Positions 23,718 through 33,271 of a stretch of DNA of 64,000 bases are shown here, piece after piece (positions within the stretch are counted from its first letter, which is position 1; each line of letters begins with the position of its first letter). The notes under the pieces were generated by a model. That model made no database searches. It was not told the origin of the DNA and saw only the letters and a list, made by a program, of their open reading frames with translations. The position numbers and the translations under genes were made by a program. The DNA is from Owenia fusiformis (taxonomy: Eukaryota; Annelida; Polychaeta; Sabellida; Oweniidae). Location of the stretch: positions 23,110,822 to 23,174,821 of the forward strand of contig CAIIXF020000008.1 in the NCBI GenBank assembly GCA_903813345.2, written 5' to 3'.

Positions 23718-23834
23718 ATGTCTTCAAAGAAAGATATTAATTTATTAGAAAATGGTTTTCGGAAATCTGCTGCTGAATATAAAAGGAAATTTTTCAAAGA
23801 TAGCGATGTCACATATTGTAGGAAGGGCCCCTGA
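23718..23834 (+). CDS. Possible first exon or short ORF, divergent from SEC23
   Basis: ATG in a good context (CAACCATGT) opens a 38-codon frame beginning MSSKKDINLLENGFRKSAAE, then basic and aromatic residues, ending in TGA. A weak donor (ATT|GTAGGA) near 23817 would allow splicing instead. A longer frame at 23939-24214 with CLRCHLC may be downstream, but no clean joint was found, and its end runs into the transposon that starts at 24163. No family recognised. Confidence 0.25.
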   Translation: MSSKKDINLLENGFRKSAAEYKRKFFKDSDVTYCRKGP

Positions 23835-24162
23835 AGCTACTGACTATTAAAAATCAACTGTATTCAAGATATTACGCTAGGAAACTTATTGATTTTATGA
23901 ATCATTAAGACCTGAAATGATGCACTGAAATAAGTGAATTGAAACGCTACACAAAAACTGGTGAAACACAACGAACTAAAGTTGAAAGATCGCAATGTTC
24001 GCTACTTTGTTCAAATCCGAAAATATTCAAGGTGCTACAAATAGGAAATTATTTCGATCTAAATTTTATAACCTCAGAAAACTGCCTTCGGTGTCATCTG
24101 TGTTTAACTGAGTTTCACAATTTACAAAGCGCGATGGATAGCATAGACCATACTGTTAAGTA

Positions 24163-25108
24163 CAGGCCTGTAGCCAGAAGGGGAGCTGGGGGAGAGGTAG
24201 TCCAACAACATTAGACCTAGCCCGGGCCTCGTTTCTTATCTGACATGTGTTATGGCCCGGCTAGGTCTAACCTCCATGACCATTTTGCCTTTGATGCGTT
24301 AATTTAATCGTTCAGCAGGTTTCGACAAGCGGAACTAATTGAACCCTGAAAACATGGCAATATTACACAAAGAATGTGATTCAAGCATGCATACATACCT
24401 TATAAACACATACACCCCGTCCCGTATCCCCCTTAGACCCTATTGATGCATAATTACGAAAATATTGGAGACAGGTTTGGAATATGACGAAAATGTCGGT
24501 CAGTTTCGGTAACATTGGTTTGCAATTAATAACTATTTTGCGTGTATATACGCGCTATATAAATTAATCAAAGATACCTGTTATCCTCAAAATTGATCTT
24601 TTTATCCCGAGTAATCGCGATAATAATTATCAATCTATTTGACAACAATTTCGTTTCGCTGGTAGTTTAATTTTACGATCCGGGACACTCAGACGAACAG
24701 ACACAATGACAGACATGCGGAAATGTCTTTTTAGAGATTGGTAAGTGTAGCCTCATTTTACTCGTATAAATGAACATTTAACACAATAATATTGTGTTAA
24801 ATCGCTTGATGTTATGTGTTTTTATATTATTGTCAAGTATCAGTTGCACGTTATCGCGGAAAAATGGTTTCGATGGATTCAGAACTTGCATCAAAGGAAA
24901 GAATAGTAAGGAGGTTAAACTCAATAATGGCCCCAAGAAAATTCCTAATAATAAAGAACGCCGTTATTGAGTTTAACGACGTTGAACTAGGGGAGCGGAT
25001 GCTCCCACCCTGGCCAGAAATTCTTTCAAAATCATGCAGAGAATTTTTCACATGATTTTTAGCCAAAATTGTGAAAATCTCCCCCTCCTGATTAAAGCTG
25101 GCTACGGG
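24163..25108. mobile_element. DNA element with CAGGCCTGTAGCCAG end and 6-bp target duplication
   Basis: The left end CAGGCCTGTAGCCAG matches, inverted, the right end CTGGCTACGGG, which lacks the last four bases of the TIR. TAAGTA flanks both sides (24157-24162 and 25109-25114). The interior has a hairpin of 17-bp arms around 24914-24982 (GTTAAACTCAATAA... inverted) and no recognisable transposase. It is the same family as the shorter copy at 53858-54062. Confidence 0.7.
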
Positions 25109-26238
25109 TAAGTAGGTAGATACGTGGTTACATCACATCATTTCGTTATTTTAACCCTATGCCTATGAATTCAAAATAAAAAATTTGAGTTTTTTAGTGA
25201 GTGTTCCTCAAAATTATAAATATGATGAAAGTAAGCAACAATTAAGAATATGATGAGATACAATCAATTTGAAGAGAAACAAACTTACTTGTTGAAAATT
25301 TTGAGTTTCGAAGACTTTGTAAAACAGTAATTGTTGTCAATATAGTGAAATTTATAGCACGAAAATATTTGTTGATTTTCAGCGGATGCCACGTTCTATT
25401 ACCCACGATGCAATTGCAATGAATGACGTCATTTGAGGGAATCCCTCTGCTCCTTATGTGCAAATATACAGGGTGGGCCAAAAAAACATTACCCAACTTT
25501 AAATCAGGATAAAAATAGTTACGTTTAATATGGTACATTGACTTATGTATCATTTTAAAGGTAATTCATTTTCAATTTGGTATATAGCACTATGTCATGA
25601 AATTTTCAACAATTTGGTATATTACACTATGTCATATAATCAGTGTTGTTTATTATCAGGTTGAAGATACAGTAGAGTTTCCCATAGGTGGCCATTATAA
25701 CATTTTACCCTGTATCTTATTAACGACTAGTATCCAAGCCTAGTGCAACATACCACGGTGTTCGGGAGAGACTCGCCTAGCCTGCTATAACAATCTTACC
25801 ATGGGTTGTCCACCGAATTTTTGAGATAAATAAACTTGAAGACACTAGCCCCCTCTATCGTCAGATTTCTCAGAGAATTCTGGTAAAATCACCAAGGTCA
25901 AAATCACTCCGCCGCCAGCTTAAAATGAGATTTCCAACTGAACTTTGACATGTTTTCAGATAAATCAGGACCTACCTTATAAATATTTAGTCCCAATTCA
26001 CTTCCCAAACGCCAGATGGCGCTCCAATGGGGTAGGAAAGGAGGAAATGACTTTTTATACAGAACACCAAATCACTAACAGTAACCGCTAGTGTCCTTAC
26101 TCAGGACTATATCCTCAATAAGTACTCAAAGGGTTACTTCCTGCGAAAGCTATTTGGATTTTGATATAATAGCCATAAGTTTCAAAATTTAACATGGCTC
26201 TCGAAGTGAGTAACTCAAAGGGGGCATAAAACGTTTAT

Positions 26239-26433
26239 GTGGTGAGGAGAACAAAGGAGACATTGGCATTCCTTTGCGAACAAGGTGTCAATTTGATTGA
26301 TCTAGATGCTTGGCCACCCAACAGCCCCGATGCTAATGTGGTTCATTACCATACAATGTACTCGCATGTATGGCATACGTTGAGTCATCTCAGGGAAATA
26401 GTACAATCACAAGCATCCAATAAACAGTATTGA
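26239..26433 (+). pseudogene. Transposase remnant, mariner/Tc1-like C-terminal region
   Basis: The frame contains LDAWPPNSPDANVVHYH, which matches the WPxxSPDLNP-type block around the last catalytic acidic residue of Tc1/mariner transposases. It is followed by a HVWHTLSHLREIV helix-like stretch. Upstream catalytic parts are not readable in one frame, so this is a broken copy inside the element at 25469-27585. Confidence 0.7.
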
Positions 26434-26819
26434 TGAGGTGAAACCATCATGATAAACCATGGCATCTAATTTCTTCTCAGCCCTGAGATGCCATGATATA
26501 ATGAGCTTGATTTGGCAATCCAGGAGAGCCCAAAATTGAGGATTTTTGACTCTTTCATCCCAGCTCACATTTCATCTAATTGTGGTCATAGAACGTGCCT
26601 ATTCTAATATCTACTGTTAAATACAATCCCTATTATGTAATGTATTATTAATGTAAGGTAAATGATTTCATGATAACTATCACACTTATTGACAGTTATA
26701 ACCCTTCCCATCTGATGTGCTCAGATCACAGAATATGCCTCATAATATCAGAGCATGTTTCAGGTGAAACAGAAAGATGCTATGAGAATCAGAATGAGGT
26801 GAAACACAGAATCTCAAAG

Positions 26820-27097
26820 CAGGGGCGGATCTGGGAACCAATAAGGGGGGGGGCCTAAATTTCAGGTCAGAGAAAAAAATCTTGGGCCCCTAAAATCCAA
26901 AAGTGTGCCCAAATTTTAAAGTTCCGAGGCCCATTTTCTTCAAAATTTGGCCTGAAAAATAAGGCCTTAAAAGGCCCAGTATTGACTCACTTTTGGGGCC
27001 TGAAGGTATTTTTTTGGCCAACATTTATTTTTGGGCCGAATTTTTTTCCTGGCCCCCCCCCCCCTTGGGTGCCCCCCCCCACGAAGATCCGCCAGTG
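26820..27097. mobile_element. Small G-run/C-run element nested in the mariner copy
   Basis: Ends CAGGGGCGGATCT and AGATCCGCCAGTG are inverted. CAAAG lies directly outside both ends (26815-26819 and 27098-27102). The interior has a G-run near the left end and C-runs near the right that could pair. At 278 bp it is non-autonomous. The ends resemble hAT-like MITEs, but those make 8-bp duplications, so the class is uncertain. Confidence 0.65.
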
Positions 27098-27697
27098 CAA
27101 AGTGCTGAAATCAATTGCAACAGAAATCGGTCATTAAGGCTATTGATAGATGGTTGTACCGTTTGAAGCTTATTGTTGACATAGAGGGGGGAGGGCAATA
27201 GGCATATTGAGCAATTGTTAAAATTGTTATGAAGTGTAAAATGTCATCAAACAACACTGAAATTCATAAACAATAAGTTTAGTCACACAATGATGCAAAT
27301 GTACAAGCATGTATTCACCTAACAAAATGATATTCTATAAATAGAAATTTAACATAATCCCGCAGATTTACTATTTTCTCCTTAAAAGCTAGAAACCCTA
27401 AATAGCAACCCGGCCTCCCAAATAAGTGTAATATACCTTTTCTATTGATTATATGACATAGTGTTATATACCAAATTGTTTGAAAATGTATTACCTTTAA
27501 AATGATATGTAAGTCAATAAACCATATTGAATGTAAATATTTTTATCCTGATTTGATTTGGGTATTGGTTTTTTGGCCCACCCTGTAGTAACCAAACCTA
27601 ATCTTACTTCCGGGTATTTTGCTGAAACCACATTTTTGATTCTTTCTAATTTTCATCTTGGTCGACAGAATAACACCATTCATGTATGTGTAAATTA

Positions 27698-27965
27698 GTT
27701 AAGGTACAGGTGGAAAATAACATTTTGGTAAAAAATTGCTATACCTGCACATGTTTATTTTCTGGTACAAAATAAAGTAGACCAATCTAGACTATGAAGG
27801 CATGTGTCAATTTCCTTGCTTTTTTCAGGAAAGTATCATTACATTGTCTTCTTTCAGAAAATTCTGTTTCTGTCTGGAAACTTTGAAAGAAAATTTGGAA
27901 AAATAGAAAGTGTGAAATATCAGAATTTCCTTGAGTTCCCATTTTTTTATTTTCCAGCTGTGTAC
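27698..27965 (+). repeat. Partial copy of the TTAA foldback family
   Basis: Starts TTAAGGTACAGGTGG and continues through GCTATACCTGCACATG and TTCAGGAAAGTATCATTACA. It is collinear with the left arm of the element at 32248-32651 and includes the central block TTTGGAAAAATAGAAAGTGT in the opposite sense. The right arm is absent. Confidence 0.6.
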
Positions 27966-28269
27966 TTCCTGCCTGATAACCTGCAAAATAATCAATCGAT
28001 TTTGACAAAAAATGGTGGCCATATTTAATTCAAAGGCCATATCGGAAGAGGGGGAATATCTCCAGTGTTCAAAGAAGACACATGTCTATAATTTGAATCT
28101 GTATTGAGAAGACAAATGACATCATTTGATAGGGCGGTTCAAAATTTTCTTAAAACGCTCAGAATAATATTTTGCCTATTTTTCATTAGGCCACATTAAG
28201 CCACGCAACTTTCGCTTTTTTAATCCGCTTTTTGATATGATCGCACATTATATATAACATGTATAAGGC

Positions 28270-30130
28270 ATCGCTTTCCTCCTCTTTTCTCATGTAAGCC
28301 TACTAAGGCCATGCACCTTTCTCTTTTTTTCATTAGGCCATGCCTCTTTCTCTTTTTGACATAGGCCACACATCTTTCTCTTTTTTCAATAGGCCACGCC
28401 CCTTTCTGTTTTTTCACTTTTTTATTTAAAACCACGCCCCTCTAACGCTTTTTTTTGCTTTTTACATTATGCCCCTTTATCATTTACTTGCTTTTTTACA
28501 TTAAGCCACATCCTTTTCCAATTTTTTTTTGTTTTTAATTACCTTAAGCCTCTCCCCTTTCTTGTTTTTTTCCCTTTTTTAAATCAAGTCATACCCTTTT
28601 ATCGTTTTTTTCGCTTCTAATTACCTTAAACCACCCCTTTTTTCGATTTTTTCACTTTTTGAAATTAGGCCACCCCCTTTCTCGTTTTTCGCCTTAAACC
28701 ACGCCTTTTTTTCGATTTTTTTCGCTTTTTCATATTAAACCATGCCCCTTTCTAATTATTTGGTTTTAAATTACCTTAAACCATGCCTCTTTTTCAATTA
28801 TTTTCACTTTTTTAAATTAAGCCACGCCCCTTTCTCGATTTTTTGCTTTTAATTACCTTAAATCTACTCCCATAAATGTGGGGTTATTTTGAGGATTTTT
28901 GATATTTAGGACATTTGTTACTCAAAATAATTTATTTTTTTGAGAAACAAATGTCCTAAATATCAAAAAACCTCAAAATAACCCCACATTTATGGGGGTA
29001 CTTAAATCACGCCTCTTTTTCGATTTTTCGCTTTTTTTTAATAAAGCCACGCCCCTCTCTCGTTTTTTTTGCTTTTCATTACCTTCAACAACGCCTCTTC
29101 GATTTTTTCGCTTATCGTACATTAAGCCATGCCCCATTATCGTTTTTTTCGCTTTTAACTACTTAAAATCATGCCTCTTTTTGATTTTTTTGCTTTTATA
29201 ATTTAAGCCACGCCCCTTTCTTGTTTTTTCGCTTTTGATTACCTTAAACCACGCCTCTTTTTCAATTATTTTCGCTTTTAAATATTAAACCTCACCCCTT
29301 TCTCATTATTTCGCTCTTAATTTCCTTAAGCCACGCCTCTTTTTCGATTATTTTCGCTTTTTTAAATTAAGCTACGCCCCTTTCTTGTTTTATTACCTTA
29401 AACCAAGCCTCTTTTTCGATTTTTTTGCTTTTTTAATATTAAACCACTCCCTTCTCTTGTTTTTTTGCTTTAATATAGCTTAAACTACGGCTCTTTTTCG
29501 ATTTTTTCGCTTTTTTTTTATTAAACCACACCCCTTTCTTATTATTTGGTTTTAAATTAGCTTAAACCACTCCTCTTTTTCAATTATTTTCGCTATTTCT
29601 AAATTTAGCCACGCCCCTTTCTCATTTTTTCGCTTTGAATTACCTTAAATCACGCCTCTTTTTCAATGTTTTCAGTTATTGTACATTAAGCCATGCCCTT
29701 TACCGTTTTTTTCGCTTTTAATTAGGTTTAACAACGCCTCTTTTTCGATTTTTTCGCTTTTTAATATTAAACCACGTCCCTTTCTCGTTTTTTCGCTATT
29801 AATTACCTCAAACCACGCCTCTTTTTCGATTTTTTCGCTTTTTTATATTAAACCACGTCCATTTCTCATTTTTTCGCTATCAATTACCTCAAACCACGCC
29901 TCTTATTCGATTTTTTTGCCTTTTTTAAATTAAGCCCCGCCCCTTTCTCGTTTTCTCGCTAATAATTACCTTAAACCACGCCTCTTTTTTTATTTTTTTC
30001 GCCTTTTAATATTAAACCACGCCCCTTTCTCATTATTTTGCTTTAAATTACGTTAAACCACGCCTCTTTTTCGATTATTTTTAAATTAAGCCACGGCCCT
30101 TTCTCGTTTTTCAGCTATTAATTACCTTAA
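28270..30130. repeat. 1.9-kb pyrimidine-rich tandem array (CCACGCCCCTTTCTCG type)
   Basis: Two alternating half-units recur: CCACGCCCCTTTCTCG followed by TTTTTTCGC, and CCACGCCTCTTTTTCGATT followed by TTTTCGC. Linkers are TTAATTACCTTAAA or TTTAAATTAAG. The full unit is roughly 75-80 bp and degenerate. Strand bias is strong: the + strand is T- and C-rich throughout. A hairpin element interrupts it at 28872-28990. Open frames such as 28992-29201 and 29679-29933 are artefacts. Confidence 0.9.
28872..28990. mobile_element. Hairpin insertion in the satellite
   Basis: Arms of about 50 bp (CCATAAATGTGGGGTTATTT ... ATTTAGGACATTTGTT and the inverse) surround a loop of about 25 bases. The hairpin interrupts the satellite monomers, so it arrived after the array formed. 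Confidence 0.7.
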
Positions 30131-30308
30131 ACGAAAGTGAAATGGTGAAATATGAACACAGGCGCCAGTATCCACACCTTTTGGTCACTGCAAAGCCTTA
30201 TATTCACGCCCAGTTATCAAGGCTGGTGTTGGCACATCATTAAATGTCAACACCTAGATATATAATAAGATTGGGAAAAGATAAGTTTCGATATGGTGAA
30301 CTGAATTC

Positions 30309-32222
30309 CAGAGCTGTCAAGTGTCCCGCGAATGGCGGGATTATCCCGCGAATTCGATCAAAATTAGGCTAATTCGCGTGTCCCGCAATGTCCCGCGAAG
30401 TCCCGCAAATGTGGCTTTCGACCTCCGCGAATTTCCGAAATTGTTGCAATCCCCTATATGGTGATTATCTTATCTTATATAAGAAGCTAAGTTTTTGCAC
30501 TTTTGAGGAGTAAAGTTTACCTAATTTTAAGTACCTAGCATGCTGTTGTTTGGTATCAAAATAAAGAGGAAGGGTTCAACTTTCATTTTAATTACGACAA
30601 TAGGGATGTAGGTCACAAATAGTTCCAACGTTGGCCTTTTTACTATTCGTGTGGCCTTCATCTCAGAACTGAGCAAATGTTAGCAAACGCAAGTTACAAT
30701 AAATGGACGCTGATATCTAGAAAGGGTTTGTAGAAAAAACCGGGTACCGGGTAGTAAATCCTCCATGCTGGGTTCAAACTTGGTACCCGGTACCCGGTCA
30801 TAAAACGGGTACCCAAAAATTGAAAAATACGAATATACGAGTATAACATAATTAGATTATCAGAAAACGTGTAAGATTTGTTTTGAATTTACAAAAATGT
30901 ATGTAACATCCTTCAAAATTGAGCTAGAAGCTTCAAATAAAAAGCATATTTTAAGGCTCTTTTCTTCCTCTATCGTCATGACCATATTTTCATTGGTTAT
31001 GTTCACGTACCAACATACGAACTCATTGAAAATAGAGTAAAATTGATTTGTCTTGTTATTCAAATCGTCTTACAATGTCATTGGCGTAGCAAGGAGAGGG
31101 TGTGATGGTGCGATCGCACCCCCTCCCCATTCATTACCAATGGAAATATGACCATGATGATAGAGGAAGAAAAGAGGCTTAAAATGCTTTTTATTTGAAG
31201 CTTCTAGCTCAATTTTGAAGGAAGTTACATTTTTGTAAATTCAAAACAAATCTTACACGTTTTCTAATGATCTAATTATGTTGTATATTCGTATATTTCG
31301 TTTTTTGGGTACCCGGTTTTTCGACCGGGTACCAAGTTTGTCTACGTAAATTTTATTTATATTATTAATTGCATTACATTTACATGTACATATTTATATT
31401 TACATTTACATGTACATAAATAAGAATGAAGGAATAAAAAAAAAATAAATAAAAAAAGTTTGAACCCAGCATGGAGGATTTACTACCCGGTACCCGGTTT
31501 TTTCTACAAACCCTATCTAGAAAAGTAACCTCATTCCCTATAATTTGATGTAGATTAATCGAACCCCTATATCATGGGCTTTCAATTGAAAGCCCATGCC
31601 TACAGTATGGTAGTAGTTGGTCACGACGCCAGAAGCAGAGAAGTGCAAAGTATTGTTCCAAATTTTTGAATTTCGTGTTAGATTACGATACTCACACCTC
31701 AAGCATGGTTTTTGTTTTTGATAAATTACAATAAAGTTTAATAATATTTCTATGCGTATTTTGTGAAATAATGTTGACGTTTATTTATACTATGTAACGG
31801 TGCATTATATTTGATTAATCAGTATCTGAAAGTTTGATTCAAGTACTTTTACACGCTTTTTACATTAGTCCAAATCACGCAAATCCCTTGAATGTCCCGG
31901 GACATCCTGCAAATTTAGGTGGATGTCCCGCGAAATCCCGCAAATTTAGGGCACTTTTTCTAGAAAATCTGTCCCTCTATGAAGTTTTTGCTGGTAAACC
32001 TGTTAACTGTCCCGCAATTAGGGTGTTTGTCCCTCGAATGGTCCCGCGAAATCACGCGAATTTGATAAAAAAAATTGGCCTATAAGCGCAATCACGCAAA
32101 TCCCTTAAATGTCCCGCGAAATCCCGCGAATTTAGTAGATGTCCCGCAAAATCCCGCGAATTTTGGGCATTGGGTCTAAAAAATCTGTCCCGCGAGAAAA
32201 TCTTTGGGGGTTGACAGTACTG
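30309..32222. mobile_element. hAT-like element with tandem CCCGCGAA blocks
   Basis: The left end CAGAGCTGTCAAGTGTCCC and the right end, read inversely as CAGTACTGTCAACCCC, match in the first dozen bases. GAATTC flanks both sides (30303-30308 and 32223-32228). Subterminal tandem TGTCCCGCGAAATCCCGC-type repeats occur at both sides (30325-30410 and 31885-32180). The element carries the nested foldback at 30724-31513 and a perfect palindrome of GGGCTTTC/GAAAGCCC near 31576-31598. No transposase frame is visible. Confidence 0.65.
30724..31513. mobile_element. Foldback element with 10-bp target duplication (Mutator-like)
   Basis: The ends GGGTTTGTAGAAAAAACCGG and the inverse are the tips of arms about 300 bp long. 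TATCTAGAAA is present directly outside both tips (30714-30723 and 31514-31523). Long terminal inverted repeats with 8-11-bp duplications are the signature of Mutator-like elements. The arms contain GGTACCCGGT repeats and the block GAGCTAGAAGCTTCAAATAA, also seen at 3558-3660. There is no transposase. Confidence 0.75.
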
Positions 32223-32247
32223 GAATTCAACAATGTTTTTCTCTTAA

Positions 32248-32651
32248 GGTACAGCTGGAAAGTAACATTTTGGTAAAAAATTGCTATACCTGCACATGTT
32301 ATTTTCTGGTACAAAATAAAGTATGAAGGCATGTGTCAATTTCCTTGATTTTTTCAGGAAAGTATCATTACACTGTCTTCTTTTAGAATATCTGGTAGGG
32401 GTTCAATGGAAACTCCAGGAAATTCTGATATTTCACACTTTCTATTTTTCCAAATTTTCTTTCAAAATTTCCAGACATCACAGGAGCTACCATTGACCTA
32501 TTTCCAGATATTATAAAAGTAAACAGTGTAATGATACTTTCCTGAAAAAAGCAAGGAAATACACACATGACTTCATACTTAATTCTGTACCAGAAAATAA
32601 CATGTGCAGGTATAGCAAATTTTTACCAAAATGTCACTTTCCAGCTGAACC
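32248..32651. mobile_element. TTAA-flanked foldback element
   Basis: Arms of about 150 bp begin GGTACAGCTGGAAAGT on the left and end ACTTTCCAGCTGAACC on the right, with TTAA outside both (32244-32247 and 32652-32655). The arms also share GCTATACCTGCACATG. The TTAA target suggests mobilisation by a piggyBac-type or Kolobok-type enzyme. A partial copy is at 27698-27965. Confidence 0.75.
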
Positions 32652-32814
32652 TTAAACCAATTATTGAAAACATTCTGTAAAAAACACGGTCCTTTATGTA
32701 ATGTTGACTGATTGGCAACAATTTAATGCAAAAATTATTTTTATATATTTTATATAACTGTTAACATTTTTTTTTTAGTTCAATTGTTTTTTGTTCCTTT
32801 CTACCAATTCTTGA

Positions 32815-33127
32815 GAATGAAATAAAATGTCTTTCCGAAACCTTGTTGGAACAAAATAGCATATACAACATTTTCTGACCTCTCAATATTACAGTTATTC
32901 AAAGGAAATTTTGATTGATTTTACAAAATGTATGCAAAAACTTAAAAACAAAACCCCCCAAAATAGATAAAAATTAAGATAAACATTTTATTTCATTAAC
33001 AAGATACTTTTTTAAAATCAACCAAACTTTCCTTTGTACAATTACAATATTGAGAGACCTAAACACATTGTGTTGATATCATTTGTTCCAATAAGGTTCG
33101 GATAGATGTTTCATTTCATTCCGAACA
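32815..33127. mobile_element. Foldback element with arms of about 130 bp
   Basis: The left arm (AATGAAATAAAATGTCTTTC ... CTCTCAATATTACAG) is mirrored on the right (CAATATTGAGAGAC ... GAAACATC-type, ending near TTCATTCCGAAC). The middle is A-rich. No coding sequence. It lies just before the first recognised exon of the membrane-protein gene. Confidence 0.6.
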
Positions 33128-33271
33128 TATGGCATGGTACCAAGAACAAGAGAAGTGTCTGATGTGTTTTCTAAAACAATAAGAGAAAAGGATATATACT
33201 GTATATGTTTCAAATTATAATGTTACCATTCAAAAGATGACCATTAAATTGACAATGTGTGCAATTTTCAG

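Larger units (their letters stand above)
25469..27585. mobile_element. Mariner-type transposon, 2.1 kb, decayed
   Basis: The ends are CAGGGTGGGCCAAAAAAAC and its inverse, GGCCCACCCTG, flanked by TA at both sides (25467-25468 and 27586-27587). The inverted similarity extends about 150 bp inwards on each side (for example TTGGTATATAGCACTATGTC and GACATAGTGTTATATACCAA). A transposase fragment survives at 26239-26433. A separate small element is inserted at 26820-27097. Confidence 0.8.

Noticed and set aside
24705-24741. ATG frame MTDMRKCLFRDW ending in a GTAAGT donor, looking like a first exon
   Set aside because: It lies inside the transposable element at 24163-25108 and no downstream exon with matching phase was found.
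28992-29933. Open frames rich in Phe, Ser and Pro on the + strand
   Set aside because: They are translations of the CCACGCC satellite and change frame with each length variant.
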